From positions 62,001-126,000 of the forward strand of contig CAMLLU010000006.1 in assembly GCA_946480925.1 (NCBI GenBank): a DNA stretch of 64,000 bases, read 5' to 3'. Source of the DNA: an uncultured Rivibacter sp. (GTDB taxonomy: Bacteria > Pseudomonadota > Gammaproteobacteria > Burkholderiales > Burkholderiaceae). The notes below the pieces were generated by a model, which worked only from the letters and a program-made list of their open reading frames with translations, was not told where the DNA came from and searched no databases. The position numbers and the translations under genes are program-made. Of this stretch, positions 18,433 through 26,110 are shown piece by piece; position 1 is the stretch's first letter, and the number at the start of each line of letters is the position of its first letter.

Positions 18433-19035
18433 ATGCAACCCAGTACCAGAGAAAAGATGGTGGCCGGCGCCGTGGACTTGCTCAGCCGGCGTGGCGTGCG
18501 CGCGACCAGCCTGCGCGACGTGGTCGAGCACACGGGCACCCCTCGCGGCTCGCTGGCCCATCACTTCCCCGGCGGCAAGCGGCAGATGCTCGAAGAGGCA
18601 CTGCGATTCGCGACCGAAAGCGTCGCTGCGCCGCTGGAGGCCCTGGTCGCCGCGAAAGGCCCCGTCGGCGGCCTGCATGCGTTCGGCGCGTGGTGGAAGC
18701 GGATCCTCGAAGCCTCCGGGTTCGAAGCCGGCTGCCCCGTGCTCGCCGCGGCCATCGAACCGGACTCGGGAAGCAGCGGCCAGGTCGAAGCCGATGAAGG
18801 ACCAGCGCTGCATGTGCTCGCAACGCAGGCCTTCGAGCGCTGGCAGGACATCCTGGCCAAAGGATTGGTGCAGGCCGGTGTTCCGGCTGGCCGAGCCCGG
18901 CGCCTTGCGGTACTGACCGTGGCATCCGTCGAAGGCACGGTGGCCATGTGTCGCGCCGCCAAGTCCACAGCGCCGCTCGACGACGTGCTGCACGAACTGG
19001 TGGCCTTGTTCGAGAGCGTCATTCACCGCGCCTGA
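18433..19035 (+). CDS. TetR/AcrR family transcriptional regulator (LmrA/YxaF-like)
   Basis: This 200-residue one-component repressor has an N-terminal helix-turn-helix (REKMVAGAVDLLSRRGVRATSLRDVVEHTGTPRGSLAHHFPGGK), with the recognition helix at about residues 36-45. The C-terminal domain resembles the LmrA/YxaF type (GCPVLAAAIEPDS, then a helical core ending ELVALFESVIHRA). Start 18433 is chosen because the upstream ATG at 18406 lies in the palindrome CTATGCCATCCGGCATAG. It probably represses itself and the divergent tautomerase-like gene. The ligand is unknown. Confidence 0.85.
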   Translation: MQPSTREKMVAGAVDLLSRRGVRATSLRDVVEHTGTPRGSLAHHFPGGKRQMLEEALRFATESVAAPLEALVAAKGPVGGLHAFGAWWKRILEASGFEAGCPVLAAAIEPDSGSSGQVEADEGPALHVLATQAFERWQDILAKGLVQAGVPAGRARRLAVLTVASVEGTVAMCRAAKSTAPLDDVLHELVALFESVIHRA

Positions 19036-19048
19036 TTCAGCGGGTCGG

Positions 19049-19951
19049 TCACCGGGCCGCGGGGGCAGGTCGCAGGGCTGCAAACCAGGCCAGGGCATCG
19101 GCCCAAAGAGCCTGCGAATGCTGGCGGAAGTAGCCCATATGACCGATGGAGTGCCGGGGCTCTGGCGGCGTCAGGTCCAACGTGGCCACGGCAGCGTTGC
19201 GATAGCCCTTCATGAAGGCGTCCCGCGACGCAGGCGTCGCCCACCGGTCATCCAGCGCATTCACGGCCATGATGGGTGTGCGCACGCTGGCGTATGCCGC
19301 CTCGATGCCCCGCATGGCCGGGTCGTCGAAGAAGTAGTGAGGGAACTTGCACCAGCGCCGCCATTGCCAGAACACGTCGGCCGGCAGATCTTCACCCAGG
19401 CCCAGGGCCTTCCAGGGGCAATAGCCTTTCCACCACGTCAGCACGGGCAACACCGCGTTCCACATCGTCCGCACGCGGATGCGCTCGGCCCAGGGCATCC
19501 ACCCGTGCCAGCCGGACCCGGTGCCGAACACGTAGAAGCCGGTGACCCTGTGGTGATTCGGCAGCAGGCCGAAGGCATGCCCGCCATACGAGTGGCCCAC
19601 CACGTAGAGCGGCACGCCATCGTCCGGCATGGCGTCGACCACGGCGGCCAGATCCAGCCGCCCCCAGTCCAACAGCGACATCCGGAATCCCTTCAACGAC
19701 CGCGGGCGTGACTTGCCGATCCCGCGGTAGTCGAGCGTCGTCGTTTCGTAGCCGTGGGAAGCAGCGAATTCGGCGAAGCGGCGGTAGAAGCCTTGTGGCA
19801 CGGCCGTGGCACCGGCAACGACGAGCCGCCCTCGCATGGCGGCCTCCGCCGGATACCGGGTTGCAGACAGCGTGAAGCCATCAGACGCCTCCAGGGTCAA
19901 GGCCTGTGGCAGGTCTTTCCCGGCACACTCGCGCTCTATGTCATTTGTCAT
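19049..19951 (-). CDS. Alpha/beta hydrolase
   Basis: This 300-residue cytoplasmic protein is an alpha/beta-hydrolase-fold enzyme. The nucleophile elbow GHSYGGHAFG gives Ser of G-H-S-Y-G; an acid is likely in NALDDRWATP and the catalytic His in HSIGHMGYF near the end. The LDYRGIGKS region is typical of the family, and HMGYFR resembles members annotated as hydrolases of unknown substrate. ATG at 19951 is used; an in-frame GTG lies two codons upstream. No ribosome binding site is seen and the TATATT element lies only about 10-15 bases upstream, so the message may be near leaderless. It converges with the TetR gene (13 bp between stops). Confidence 0.8.
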   Translation of the reverse strand: MTNDIERECAGKDLPQALTLEASDGFTLSATRYPAEAAMRGRLVVAGATAVPQGFYRRFAEFAASHGYETTTLDYRGIGKSRPRSLKGFRMSLLDWGRLDLAAVVDAMPDDGVPLYVVGHSYGGHAFGLLPNHHRVTGFYVFGTGSGWHGWMPWAERIRVRTMWNAVLPVLTWWKGYCPWKALGLGEDLPADVFWQWRRWCKFPHYFFDDPAMRGIEAAYASVRTPIMAVNALDDRWATPASRDAFMKGYRNAAVATLDLTPPEPRHSIGHMGYFRQHSQALWADALAWFAALRPAPAAR

Positions 19952-19980
19952 AGGCACAAGTCTAATATATGACAGTTGTC
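19946..19980. promoter_or_regulatory. Inverted repeats and promoter-like element upstream of hydrolase gene
   Basis: TGTCATA (19946-19952) and TATGACA (19968-19974) form an inverted repeat around the hydrolase start. A second small one, GACAGTTGTC, covers 19971-19980. A TATATT -10-like hexamer on the minus strand lies between the arms. The layout suggests a repressor site over the promoter, but no regulator gene is adjacent on this strand. Confidence 0.4.
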
Positions 19981-20126
19981 TTAGGAAAGTGATTTCTGGA
20001 GACGAGGCCCCTGGAAGCCGCGACGCGCCGGTGTTCCGGACGACGCACGCCGGGCTCCCGGCATGCCCGGCTGAAGAAGCGAAGTCGGCGCGGTGCCAGC
20101 CTCGAGCGCCTGGATGCGCGGGCGGG

Positions 20127-20696
20127 TCAACCTTTCACCGTTCGCACCACCTCGGCAACGTTCGCCCCGAACACCTCGGCCGTGCGCAAGTCACCTGCAG
20201 CCATTTCGTCCACCGAAGCATCCGACGGGCTGGTCACGAGCAGGCCCTTGTGGCCACCAAGATGGTTCAAGTCATCGCGCGTCGCGGCCTTGCTGCTGGA
20301 CGGGTGCATGCCTGTGCCGGTCCAGAGCATCTTGTGCTGGGCGGCAAAGGTGACGAGATAGTCGATCGTCGACTCCTTGTTGCCATTGAGGGACGCGGAG
20401 TTCGTGAACCCGGACGCGACCTTCCCTTTCCATTCCATGCTGAACCACGACTTGCTGGAGGTGTCCGCGAACTTCTTGAACTGCCATGACACCCCGCCCA
20501 TGTAGGTCGGAGAGCCGAAGATGATCCCGTCGGCGGCCTTCAGCGTTTCCCAGGCGGTTTCGGGGACATTGCCGTCGCCGTCGATGGCAACCAGTTGGAC
20601 CAGGGCGCCGGCTGCCGTGGCCCCCTTGCTGACATGCTCCGCGACCCGACGGGTGTGGCCACGGCCGGAATGAAACACGATGGCGATGTTGTTCAT
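20127..20696 (-). CDS. Flavodoxin-like NAD(P)H:FMN/quinone reductase
   Basis: This 189-residue protein has the flavodoxin fold of the WrbA/NADPH-dependent FMN reductase group. The FMN phosphate loop is FHSGRGHTRRVAEHV near the N-terminus. IIFGSPTYMGGVSWQFKKFAD binds the isoalloxazine side, and GFTNSASLNGNKESTI and HPSSSKAATRDDLNHLGGH follow as in WrbA-like flavoproteins. ATG 20696 has GAGG about 12 bases upstream and is preferred over an in-frame start five codons earlier. The 169 bp to the hydrolase start and 141 bp to the next gene hold no gene. Role: probably redox detoxification of quinones. Confidence 0.85.
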   Translation of the reverse strand: MNNIAIVFHSGRGHTRRVAEHVSKGATAAGALVQLVAIDGDGNVPETAWETLKAADGIIFGSPTYMGGVSWQFKKFADTSSKSWFSMEWKGKVASGFTNSASLNGNKESTIDYLVTFAAQHKMLWTGTGMHPSSSKAATRDDLNHLGGHKGLLVTSPSDASVDEMAAGDLRTAEVFGANVAEVVRTVKG

Positions 20697-20837
20697 GCTG
20701 AGATACCTCATTGAATGTGCCGGGCTTCCTGCGGCGACTCGGCCGAAGCCCGTGAAGTCGGTGATGGACCGACGGCCCTTTTGTGAATTCGATGAGGGCT
20801 TTGCGACGAAGCGCGTCAGGCCCTGCCGGTGTGCTGG

Positions 20838-21770
20838 CTATAAGGTCAGCACGACCCTGCCCGGCACCCGCAACGCCCCGCCTTCGACCGCGGCGATCGT
20901 CGCCACGCCCTCGGAGAACTGCCTTTCCAGGCCGATGGCAGGCTTCAGGGTGCCCTGGGCCGCAAGCGCCGCGATCTCGGCAAGGTGCCGGGTCGCCATC
21001 GTGGCGAACACCATCTTGTAGCGGCGCGTCAGCATGCCGCGAAGCAGCCGGCGAGGCGTCGGATTGATGTCGAGGAAAACGCCCCCCGACTTGAGCATCG
21101 ACAGCCCTCGACCCACGTCGAGCGTGCCGGCGGTATCGAAGATCACGTCGAACTGCCCCGCGGCACGCCACGAGCCCGGGTCGGCATAGTCGAAGACCTG
21201 ATCCAGACCGGCCTGCCGGGCGCGCCCCATCGACTTTCGGCTGCACGTGCCTGCCACCTGTGCGCCCTGCGCCACGCCCAACTGGACCGCCATCGCCCCG
21301 ACCGCCCCGGTGCACCCGTTGATCAACACGCGCGTGCCGCTCGACACCCGCCCCTTGCCCAGCAAGGCCGCCCAAGCCGTGGTGCAGGGGATCGGCAGAC
21401 AGGCGGCTTCTTCGAACGAGAGCTGCGAAGGTTTCTTCGCCACGTTGCGTGCCTCCGTCACCAGCACTTCAGCGAAGGCACCGGGGCGCTTGACGTCCAT
21501 CGTGCCCAGCACTTCATCGCCCACCTGGAACGCATCGACACCTTCACCCACCGCCTCGACCACCCCGGCAAAGTCGGACCCCATGCCCTTGGGAAACCGC
21601 CTGTCCATGAAGAGCCGCATGGCCCCCTGGCGCTGCTTCCAGTCCAGCGGATTGATGGCTGCGGCCCTGACGCTGACTCGCACCTGCCCGGGCTTCGGCG
21701 GCGGCACGTCGCCCCACCCGAGGCGCATGGCACCGGCGTCGCCGTAGCGATCGAACTGAATCTGCTTCAT
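20838..21770 (-). CDS. Zinc-independent MDR family NADP-dependent oxidoreductase (quinone reductase-like)
   Basis: This 310-residue medium-chain reductase/dehydrogenase resembles quinone oxidoreductase. It has the N-terminal GroES-like half (INPLDWKQRQGAM, GSDFAGVVEAVGEGVDAFQVGDEVLG) and a Rossmann half (INGCTGAVGAMAVQLGVAQGAQV, FDVIFDTAGTLD). No catalytic or structural zinc cysteines are present. The start at 21770 has GGAGA six bases upstream; the longer reading frame upstream crosses the operator region. It is divergent from a TetR gene across a gap full of TGCAC/GTGCA palindromes, so TetR control is likely. Confidence 0.87.
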   Translation of the reverse strand: MKQIQFDRYGDAGAMRLGWGDVPPPKPGQVRVSVRAAAINPLDWKQRQGAMRLFMDRRFPKGMGSDFAGVVEAVGEGVDAFQVGDEVLGTMDVKRPGAFAEVLVTEARNVAKKPSQLSFEEAACLPIPCTTAWAALLGKGRVSSGTRVLINGCTGAVGAMAVQLGVAQGAQVAGTCSRKSMGRARQAGLDQVFDYADPGSWRAAGQFDVIFDTAGTLDVGRGLSMLKSGGVFLDINPTPRRLLRGMLTRRYKMVFATMATRHLAEIAALAAQGTLKPAIGLERQFSEGVATIAAVEGGALRVPGRVVLTL

Positions 21771-21785
21771 CGATTCTCCAAAGTT

Positions 21786-21847
21786 TGCACTCAGTGCACA
21801 ACAATATCGCACCAAGTGCAACTTTGCAACCAGTGCAGTCACACTGC
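21786..21847. promoter_or_regulatory. Cluster of palindromes between MDR oxidoreductase and tetR
   Basis: The 89-bp divergent gap holds TGCACTCAGTGCA (21786-21798, perfect), GCACCAAGTGC (21809-21819, perfect), GCAACCAGTGC (21826-21836, one mismatch) and GCAGTCACACTGC (21835-21847, perfect with a different arm). The first three share GCAC-N3-GTGC, with centres 22 and 17 bp apart, which suits binding of two or more TetR dimers over both promoters. Confidence 0.65.
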
Positions 21848-21859
21848 TAGGATGGCGCC

Positions 21860-22492
21860 ATGCAGAACGAAGATCGGCAATCCGAAGATGGGGTGCAGGA
21901 AGGGCTGCGCGAGAGGAAGCGTCGCGACACGCTGCAACGCATCGCACAGACCGGGCTCGAACTCTTTGTCGCCAAGGGTTATGAAGAAACCACCCTGGAC
22001 GACATCGCCGCCGCTGCGGGCATCTCCAGGCGGACGTTCTTTCACTACTTCAAGTCGAAGGACGAGATCCTGCTCGCGTGGCAGGCCGGGCTGGTCGACG
22101 CGGTGCGCGACGCCGTGCTGGAGGCCTCAACCGACCAACCGCCCCTGGAAGCGTTGTGCGGCGCCCTCCTGACGCTGGCCTCGCACTTCGATGCGGAAAC
22201 GGCGATCGTGATCGCACAGGTGCTGCGTTCGAGCGACCAGCTGCGCGCGGCCAACCAGGCCAAATACATGCACCTGGAGAACGCCGCATTCGAAGCGCTG
22301 TGTCAGCTCTGGCCGCAACGCAGCCGTCGCGGGCGTCTTCGGATGGTGGCCATGGCCGGCCTCGGCGCGTTCCGGGTTGCGATCGATGAATGGACCGACG
22401 AAGAAGGAAAGGAGCCTCTGACCAAGCGCATCGAGAAGACCTTCGGCAACTTGCGCTCAGAACTCCAGCAGGGCCAGGGCACCTCCAGATAG
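21860..22492 (+). CDS. TetR/AcrR family transcriptional regulator
   Basis: This 210-residue repressor has a canonical TetR helix-turn-helix: TLQRIAQTGLELFVAKGYEETTLDDIAAAAGISRRTFFHYFKSKDEIL (about residues 24-70). The C-terminal ligand domain is a helical bundle typical of the MftR/ActR-like group (WRTFF..YF.SKDEI variant) without a recognised ligand. It starts at 21860, just beyond the palindrome cluster, and is divergent from the quinone-reductase-like gene it probably controls. A short stem followed by TTT lies 12 bases after the stop. Confidence 0.88.
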   Translation: MQNEDRQSEDGVQEGLRERKRRDTLQRIAQTGLELFVAKGYEETTLDDIAAAAGISRRTFFHYFKSKDEILLAWQAGLVDAVRDAVLEASTDQPPLEALCGALLTLASHFDAETAIVIAQVLRSSDQLRAANQAKYMHLENAAFEALCQLWPQRSRRGRLRMVAMAGLGAFRVAIDEWTDEEGKEPLTKRIEKTFGNLRSELQQGQGTSR

Positions 22493-22503
22493 CGACGACG
22501 AGC

Positions 22504-22524
22504 CCGGACGAACATGTCCGGTTT
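22504..22524 (+). terminator. Possible terminator after tetR
   Basis: CCGGAC-gaacat-GTCCGG is a perfect 6-base stem with a 6-base loop followed by TTT only. The T-run is short, so termination strength is uncertain; the perfect symmetry could also be a protein site. The rest of the 22493-22758 gap shows no gene I can support. Confidence 0.45.
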
Positions 22525-22758
22525 CACACCGCACTGACTTCGATGAACATCGTCTCACGCTCCCGGTTGTCGAGCTCGACGATGCTGCGGTTCGGACTGG
22601 CGGGCTGGCCGAAGGTGCAGCGCGCCAGCCTTGCATGCCGGGCCGCAGCCCCAGTTCAGTCGCATAGGCTCCATGAAGATGACGAGTAGCTCTGGTGAGC
22701 TTCCCAAGGCACAAGGTGTGCCCGGGCGACCGCAGACGCCGCATGCCAGCTCGGCCCC

Positions 22759-23610
22759 CTACCCTCGAGCCGTCAGCCGCCCCTCGCGCCACAGGCGCGT
22801 GCCGATGCTGCGGATCTCCGCCTCGCCTTGCGCGAGAGCGGCCCGGCTCGTATGCACCGAGTAGTCGCCCATCACCAACTCGTGCGGGTGCTTCACCGCC
22901 GAGCCCAGCACGAAAGCGGTGTCGCCGTGCGCCACGAAGTCGATGGCGCCACCGGATTCGTCGAACACCGCGAGCTCTCCACTGCCCACCGGCCCGCCCG
23001 CGTCGAGCTGGCCCGCGTTGACGGCAACCCAGGCCACCGTGTGGCCCGCGGGCGGCGTGTAGCGCCAACGCTCCCCGCCCTTCAGCCGCACGGCCAGGTA
23101 GTTCATCGGCGTGGGAGCCGCAATGGCGCTCCGTGCAGTGCCGTAGCGGCCGAGCAGCACGCGCACCGGGCCTTCCTGCGGCACCTGCGAAGGCGCAAGG
23201 TAGAGGCTTTGTGCCGGCGCGTTCTCGTGCGATGCGGGCAGGGCCACCCACAGCTGGAAGCCGGTGATCGGCGAGTCGTCCACCGGCGCGCCGGTGTGCC
23301 ACACGCCATTGCCGGCACACATCCATTCCACGCCGCCGGCCGGCAGCACGCCTTGCTGGCCGGTCGTGTCTTCATAGCGCGCGTCGCCTTCGATCATGAA
23401 GGTGAGCGTGGCGATGCCCGAGTGCGGGTGCATGCCGAAGCCGCCGCCGCGCCCGGTGCTGGGCTTGAAGCTGAAGAAGTCTAGAAACACGAACGGCTTC
23501 AGGACCTGCCCCAGGTCGCCCGGGCTCATCAGCCGCGTGATCGGCCCATGCGTGTGGCCGCGCGTGCGCTGGACGATGGCGCGGGTTTGCGCTGTGACGG
23601 CGGTGTTCAT
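22759..23610 (-). CDS. Pirin family protein
   Basis: This 283-residue bicupin belongs to the pirin family (quercetinase-like or regulatory). The N-terminal cupin carries MHPHSGIATLTFMIEG (His-61 and His-63) and GNGVWHTG (His-105). The fourth metal ligand of classical pirins, a Glu two residues after the third His, is Gly here, so metal binding may differ. A C-terminal pirin domain follows (GEAEIRSIGTRLWREGRL at the end). The start is 8 bp after the DoxX stop, with GAGATGAGATTGAG upstream, so doxX-pirin is one operon. This pairing is common and suggests oxidative or electrophile stress (inference). Confidence 0.9.
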   Translation of the reverse strand: MNTAVTAQTRAIVQRTRGHTHGPITRLMSPGDLGQVLKPFVFLDFFSFKPSTGRGGGFGMHPHSGIATLTFMIEGDARYEDTTGQQGVLPAGGVEWMCAGNGVWHTGAPVDDSPITGFQLWVALPASHENAPAQSLYLAPSQVPQEGPVRVLLGRYGTARSAIAAPTPMNYLAVRLKGGERWRYTPPAGHTVAWVAVNAGQLDAGGPVGSGELAVFDESGGAIDFVAHGDTAFVLGSAVKHPHELVMGDYSVHTSRAALAQGEAEIRSIGTRLWREGRLTARG

Positions 23611-23617
23611 CTCAATC

Positions 23618-24028
23618 TCATCTCGCCGGTTGTACGGACTTGCGGGCGCCGCCCCACCAAGCCAGCCCGTCGATGCGCAACTGCCAGGCCACGAAGGCCG
23701 ACAGCAAGCCCAGCACGAGGGCCGGCACGGCGCTGCCGCCGATCAGCAGCAGGTGGGTGGCCACCGCGCCGACCATGGTGGCCGCCAGCAGCAGGCCGCC
23801 GAAGAACCCGGTGGCGGGCACGAGCAGCAGCACGGCGCCCACGACTTCGACCAGCCCCGTCACGAGGCGGAACCATTGGCCGACGCCGATGGCTTCGAAC
23901 ACCTGGACCATCTGTTGCACGCCGGCCAGCTTGGCACTGCCAGCGGCACCGAACGCCAGCGCCAGAAGAATGCGAACGCCCCACATGATGCGACGGCGGG
24001 TGGGAGATATGGAAACGAGAGCGGCCAT
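23618..24028 (-). CDS. DoxX family membrane protein
   Basis: This 136-residue protein has four predicted transmembrane helices with the DoxX pattern: LLALAFGAAGSAKLAGVQQMVQVFEAIGVGQWFRLVTGLVEVVGAVLLLV. The conserved F-x-x-x-G-x-x-K-L motif is present. DoxX-like proteins act in quinone or thiosulfate redox and stress responses. It is first in an operon with the pirin gene and divergent from the LysR gene at 24157. Confidence 0.87.
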   Translation of the reverse strand: MAALVSISPTRRRIMWGVRILLALAFGAAGSAKLAGVQQMVQVFEAIGVGQWFRLVTGLVEVVGAVLLLVPATGFFGGLLLAATMVGAVATHLLLIGGSAVPALVLGLLSAFVAWQLRIDGLAWWGGARKSVQPAR

Positions 24029-24090
24029 GGGAGTTGTTCCTTGCGAATGCAGGCCCCGGTGGGCCCTGGTGCTTGCAAGGTTAGGCTCGC

Positions 24091-24126
24091 ACCCATTGAT
24101 TGACTAGACGGCTCAATTGGATTGAA
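24091..24126. promoter_or_regulatory. LysR-type binding region candidate (doxX/lysR divergent gap)
   Basis: The gap between doxX and the LysR gene contains TCAATTGGATTGA (24113-24125, perfect 5-base arms with a 3-base centre) and the partial dyad TTGAC...GCTCAA (about 24099-24116). LysR regulators usually bind dyads in such divergent gaps, so this is a reasonable site for control of doxX-pirin. The gap also contains the GTG start context of the LysR gene. Confidence 0.4.
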
Positions 24127-24156
24127 CTCGTCCACCAATGAAAGGAATCAGCGCCC

Positions 24157-25087
24157 GTGTTCGACCTCAACGACGTCGCGATGTTTGTGCAGGTGGTGCG
24201 CTGCGGCAGCTTTGCCGAGGCCGCTCGGCGCCTGGGCATGCCGCCCAACACCGTGAGCCGGCGCATCCAGCAGCTCGAGGCACAGTTGGGCACGCGGCTG
24301 CTGCAACGCTCCACCCGCAAGCTCACGCTCACCAGTGCCGGGCAGGCCTTCCACGAGCGTTTGCGCGGGCGCGGTCGACGGGTTGCTGGAAGCAGGCCAG
24401 GCGCTGATGACGGGCAGCCAGGAGCCCGGCGGCCTGGTGCGCGTGGCCGCGATGGCGGATTTCTTCGAGTTCTTTCCGATCGAATGGGTGGCCGAGTTCC
24501 TGGCCGCGCATCCTCGGGTGCGGATCGATTTCGTGCTCAGCGATGGGTCTGCCGACCTGATCGGCGAGCAGATCGACGTGGCGCTCCGTGGTGGCCCGTT
24601 GCGCGACTCCGGCTACGTGGGGCGCCAGCTCCTCAGCGCCCGCCGCGACGGCCTGGTGACCAGCCCGGCCTACGTCGCCACGCACGGCATGCCGGCCACG
24701 CTGCGAGAGCTGGCACACCACGACTGCGTGACCGCCGCGCACCCCAGCGGCCACACCACCTGGCGCTTGACAGGCCCCGACGGCGTGGAAGAGGAGGTGC
24801 AGGTGACCGGCCGCTTCTCCGGCAATACGGCCCAGGCGCTGCGCAAGGCCACCCTGGCAGGCCTGGGCATCGCGCTGCTGCCGCCCGGCCTGGCGGTGCT
24901 CGACGTTCAGGCCGGCCTGCTGGTGCCGGTGCTGCCGCAGTACCAACGCAAAGGCCATGGGCTCAACGTGCTGTACCCGAGCCGGCGGCAATTGCCGCCG
25001 GCGGTGTCGGCCTTCATCGAGCTGGTCGCGCAGAAGCTCGAGGCGGTGGAGGCGTTGCCGGCGATCCTGCGTTCGGGCCAGGCGTGA
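24157..25087 (+). pseudogene. LysR family regulator with a single-base frameshift
   Basis: The N-terminal part reads MFDLNDVAMFVQVVRCGSFAEAARRLGMPPNTVSRRIQQLE, a classic LysR winged helix, in one frame up to AGQAFHER. The effector domain (AGAVDGLLEAGQALMTGSQEPGGLVRVAAM onward to LEAVEALPAIL) is in the next frame. Removing one T from the TTT at 24360-24362 joins them as ...FHERCAGAVDGLL... and gives an uninterrupted 309-residue protein, the normal LysR length. The gene is therefore either recently inactivated or contains a sequencing error. Start is GTG at 24157. It would regulate the divergent doxX-pirin pair. Confidence 0.82.
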
Positions 25088-25107
25088 GCGCGTGAGCGGG
25101 GCTGCGC

Positions 25108-26031
25108 TCAGTACACCTGCGGCACCACCATCTCGTCCGGCACGGGCCGGCGCATGTAGTCGGCATGCCGCTCGCGCTCGGGCAGCTCCACCGCCGACCG
25201 AGGCACCTCGACGTAAGGCATCTGCTGCAGCAGGTGATGGATGCAGTTGAGCCGCGCACGCTTCTTGTCCACCGCCTGCACCACCCACCACGGTGCCTCG
25301 GAAATGTGGGTGCGCTCGAGCATCACTTCCTTGGCGCGGGTGTAGTCCTCCCAGCGGCGGCGGCTTTCCAGGTCCATCGGCGAGAGCTTCCACTGCTTCA
25401 GCGGGTCGTGGATGCGGCTCAGGAAGCGCAGGTGCTGTTCGTCGTCGGTGATGGAGAACCAGTACTTGATGAGCTGGATGCCCGAGCGCACGAGCATGCG
25501 CTCGAACTCAGGGACCGAGCGGTAGAACTCTTCCACCTCGTCGGGCGTGCAGAAGCCCATGACCTGCTCGACGCCGGCGCGGTTGTACCAGCTGCGGTCG
25601 AACAGCACCATCTCGCCGGCCGCCGGCAGGTGCGCCACGTAGCGCTGAAAGTACCACTGCGTGCGTTCGCGATCGCTGGGCGCGGGCAGCGCCACCACGC
25701 GGCAGATGCGCGGGTTGAGCCGCTGCGTGATGCGCTTGATGACGCCGCCCTTGCCGGCCGCGTCGCGCCCCTCGAACAGGATCACGACCTTGTGCTTGGT
25801 GGTGGACACCCAGTCCTGCAGCTTCACGAGTTCGCCCTGCAGGCGGAACAGCTCCTTGAAGTAGCGGCGGCGCTGTTCGCGGTGCTCGGCGTCGTCGGTC
25901 ACGCCGGCCAGTTCGTCCACATGGCGGTCTTCGGCTTCGAGCTCGAACTCCTCGTCGTAGCCGTCGATCAGTTCGCGCTCCAGGCGTTCGAGCAGGGCAT
26001 CGTGCGTGGTGGGCAGCAGGTCCGGTTTCAT
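25108..26031 (-). CDS. ppk2: Polyphosphate kinase 2 (PPK2 family)
   Basis: PPK2 transfers phosphate between polyphosphate and nucleotides, in the cytoplasm. The 307-residue protein has Walker A FEGRDAAGKGG (residues 86-96), Walker B with FDRSWYNRAGVE (Asp-145) and a lid region rich in Arg (WFSITDDEQHLRFLSRI), typical of class I PPK2. The N-terminal ~70 residues are acidic and helical. ATG 26031 has GGAG about 10 bases upstream; an in-frame TTG one codon earlier is less likely. It converges with the LysR gene (20 bp). The 79 bp before the next upstream gene holds no gene. Confidence 0.93.
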   Translation of the reverse strand: MKPDLLPTTHDALLERLERELIDGYDEEFELEAEDRHVDELAGVTDDAEHREQRRRYFKELFRLQGELVKLQDWVSTTKHKVVILFEGRDAAGKGGVIKRITQRLNPRICRVVALPAPSDRERTQWYFQRYVAHLPAAGEMVLFDRSWYNRAGVEQVMGFCTPDEVEEFYRSVPEFERMLVRSGIQLIKYWFSITDDEQHLRFLSRIHDPLKQWKLSPMDLESRRRWEDYTRAKEVMLERTHISEAPWWVVQAVDKKRARLNCIHHLLQQMPYVEVPRSAVELPERERHADYMRRPVPDEMVVPQVY

Positions 26032-26110
26032 CAAGGCAACTCCAATGACAGGCAGCCGGGCAGACTGGACGGTGCCGTTGACAGCTTGATGAAAACGGCC
26101 TGCGCTGCCG

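Noticed and set aside
22493..22758. Possible remnant coding sequence between tetR and pirin
   Set aside because: No frame gave a recognisable protein or consistent codon use; only a terminator-like stem is supported.
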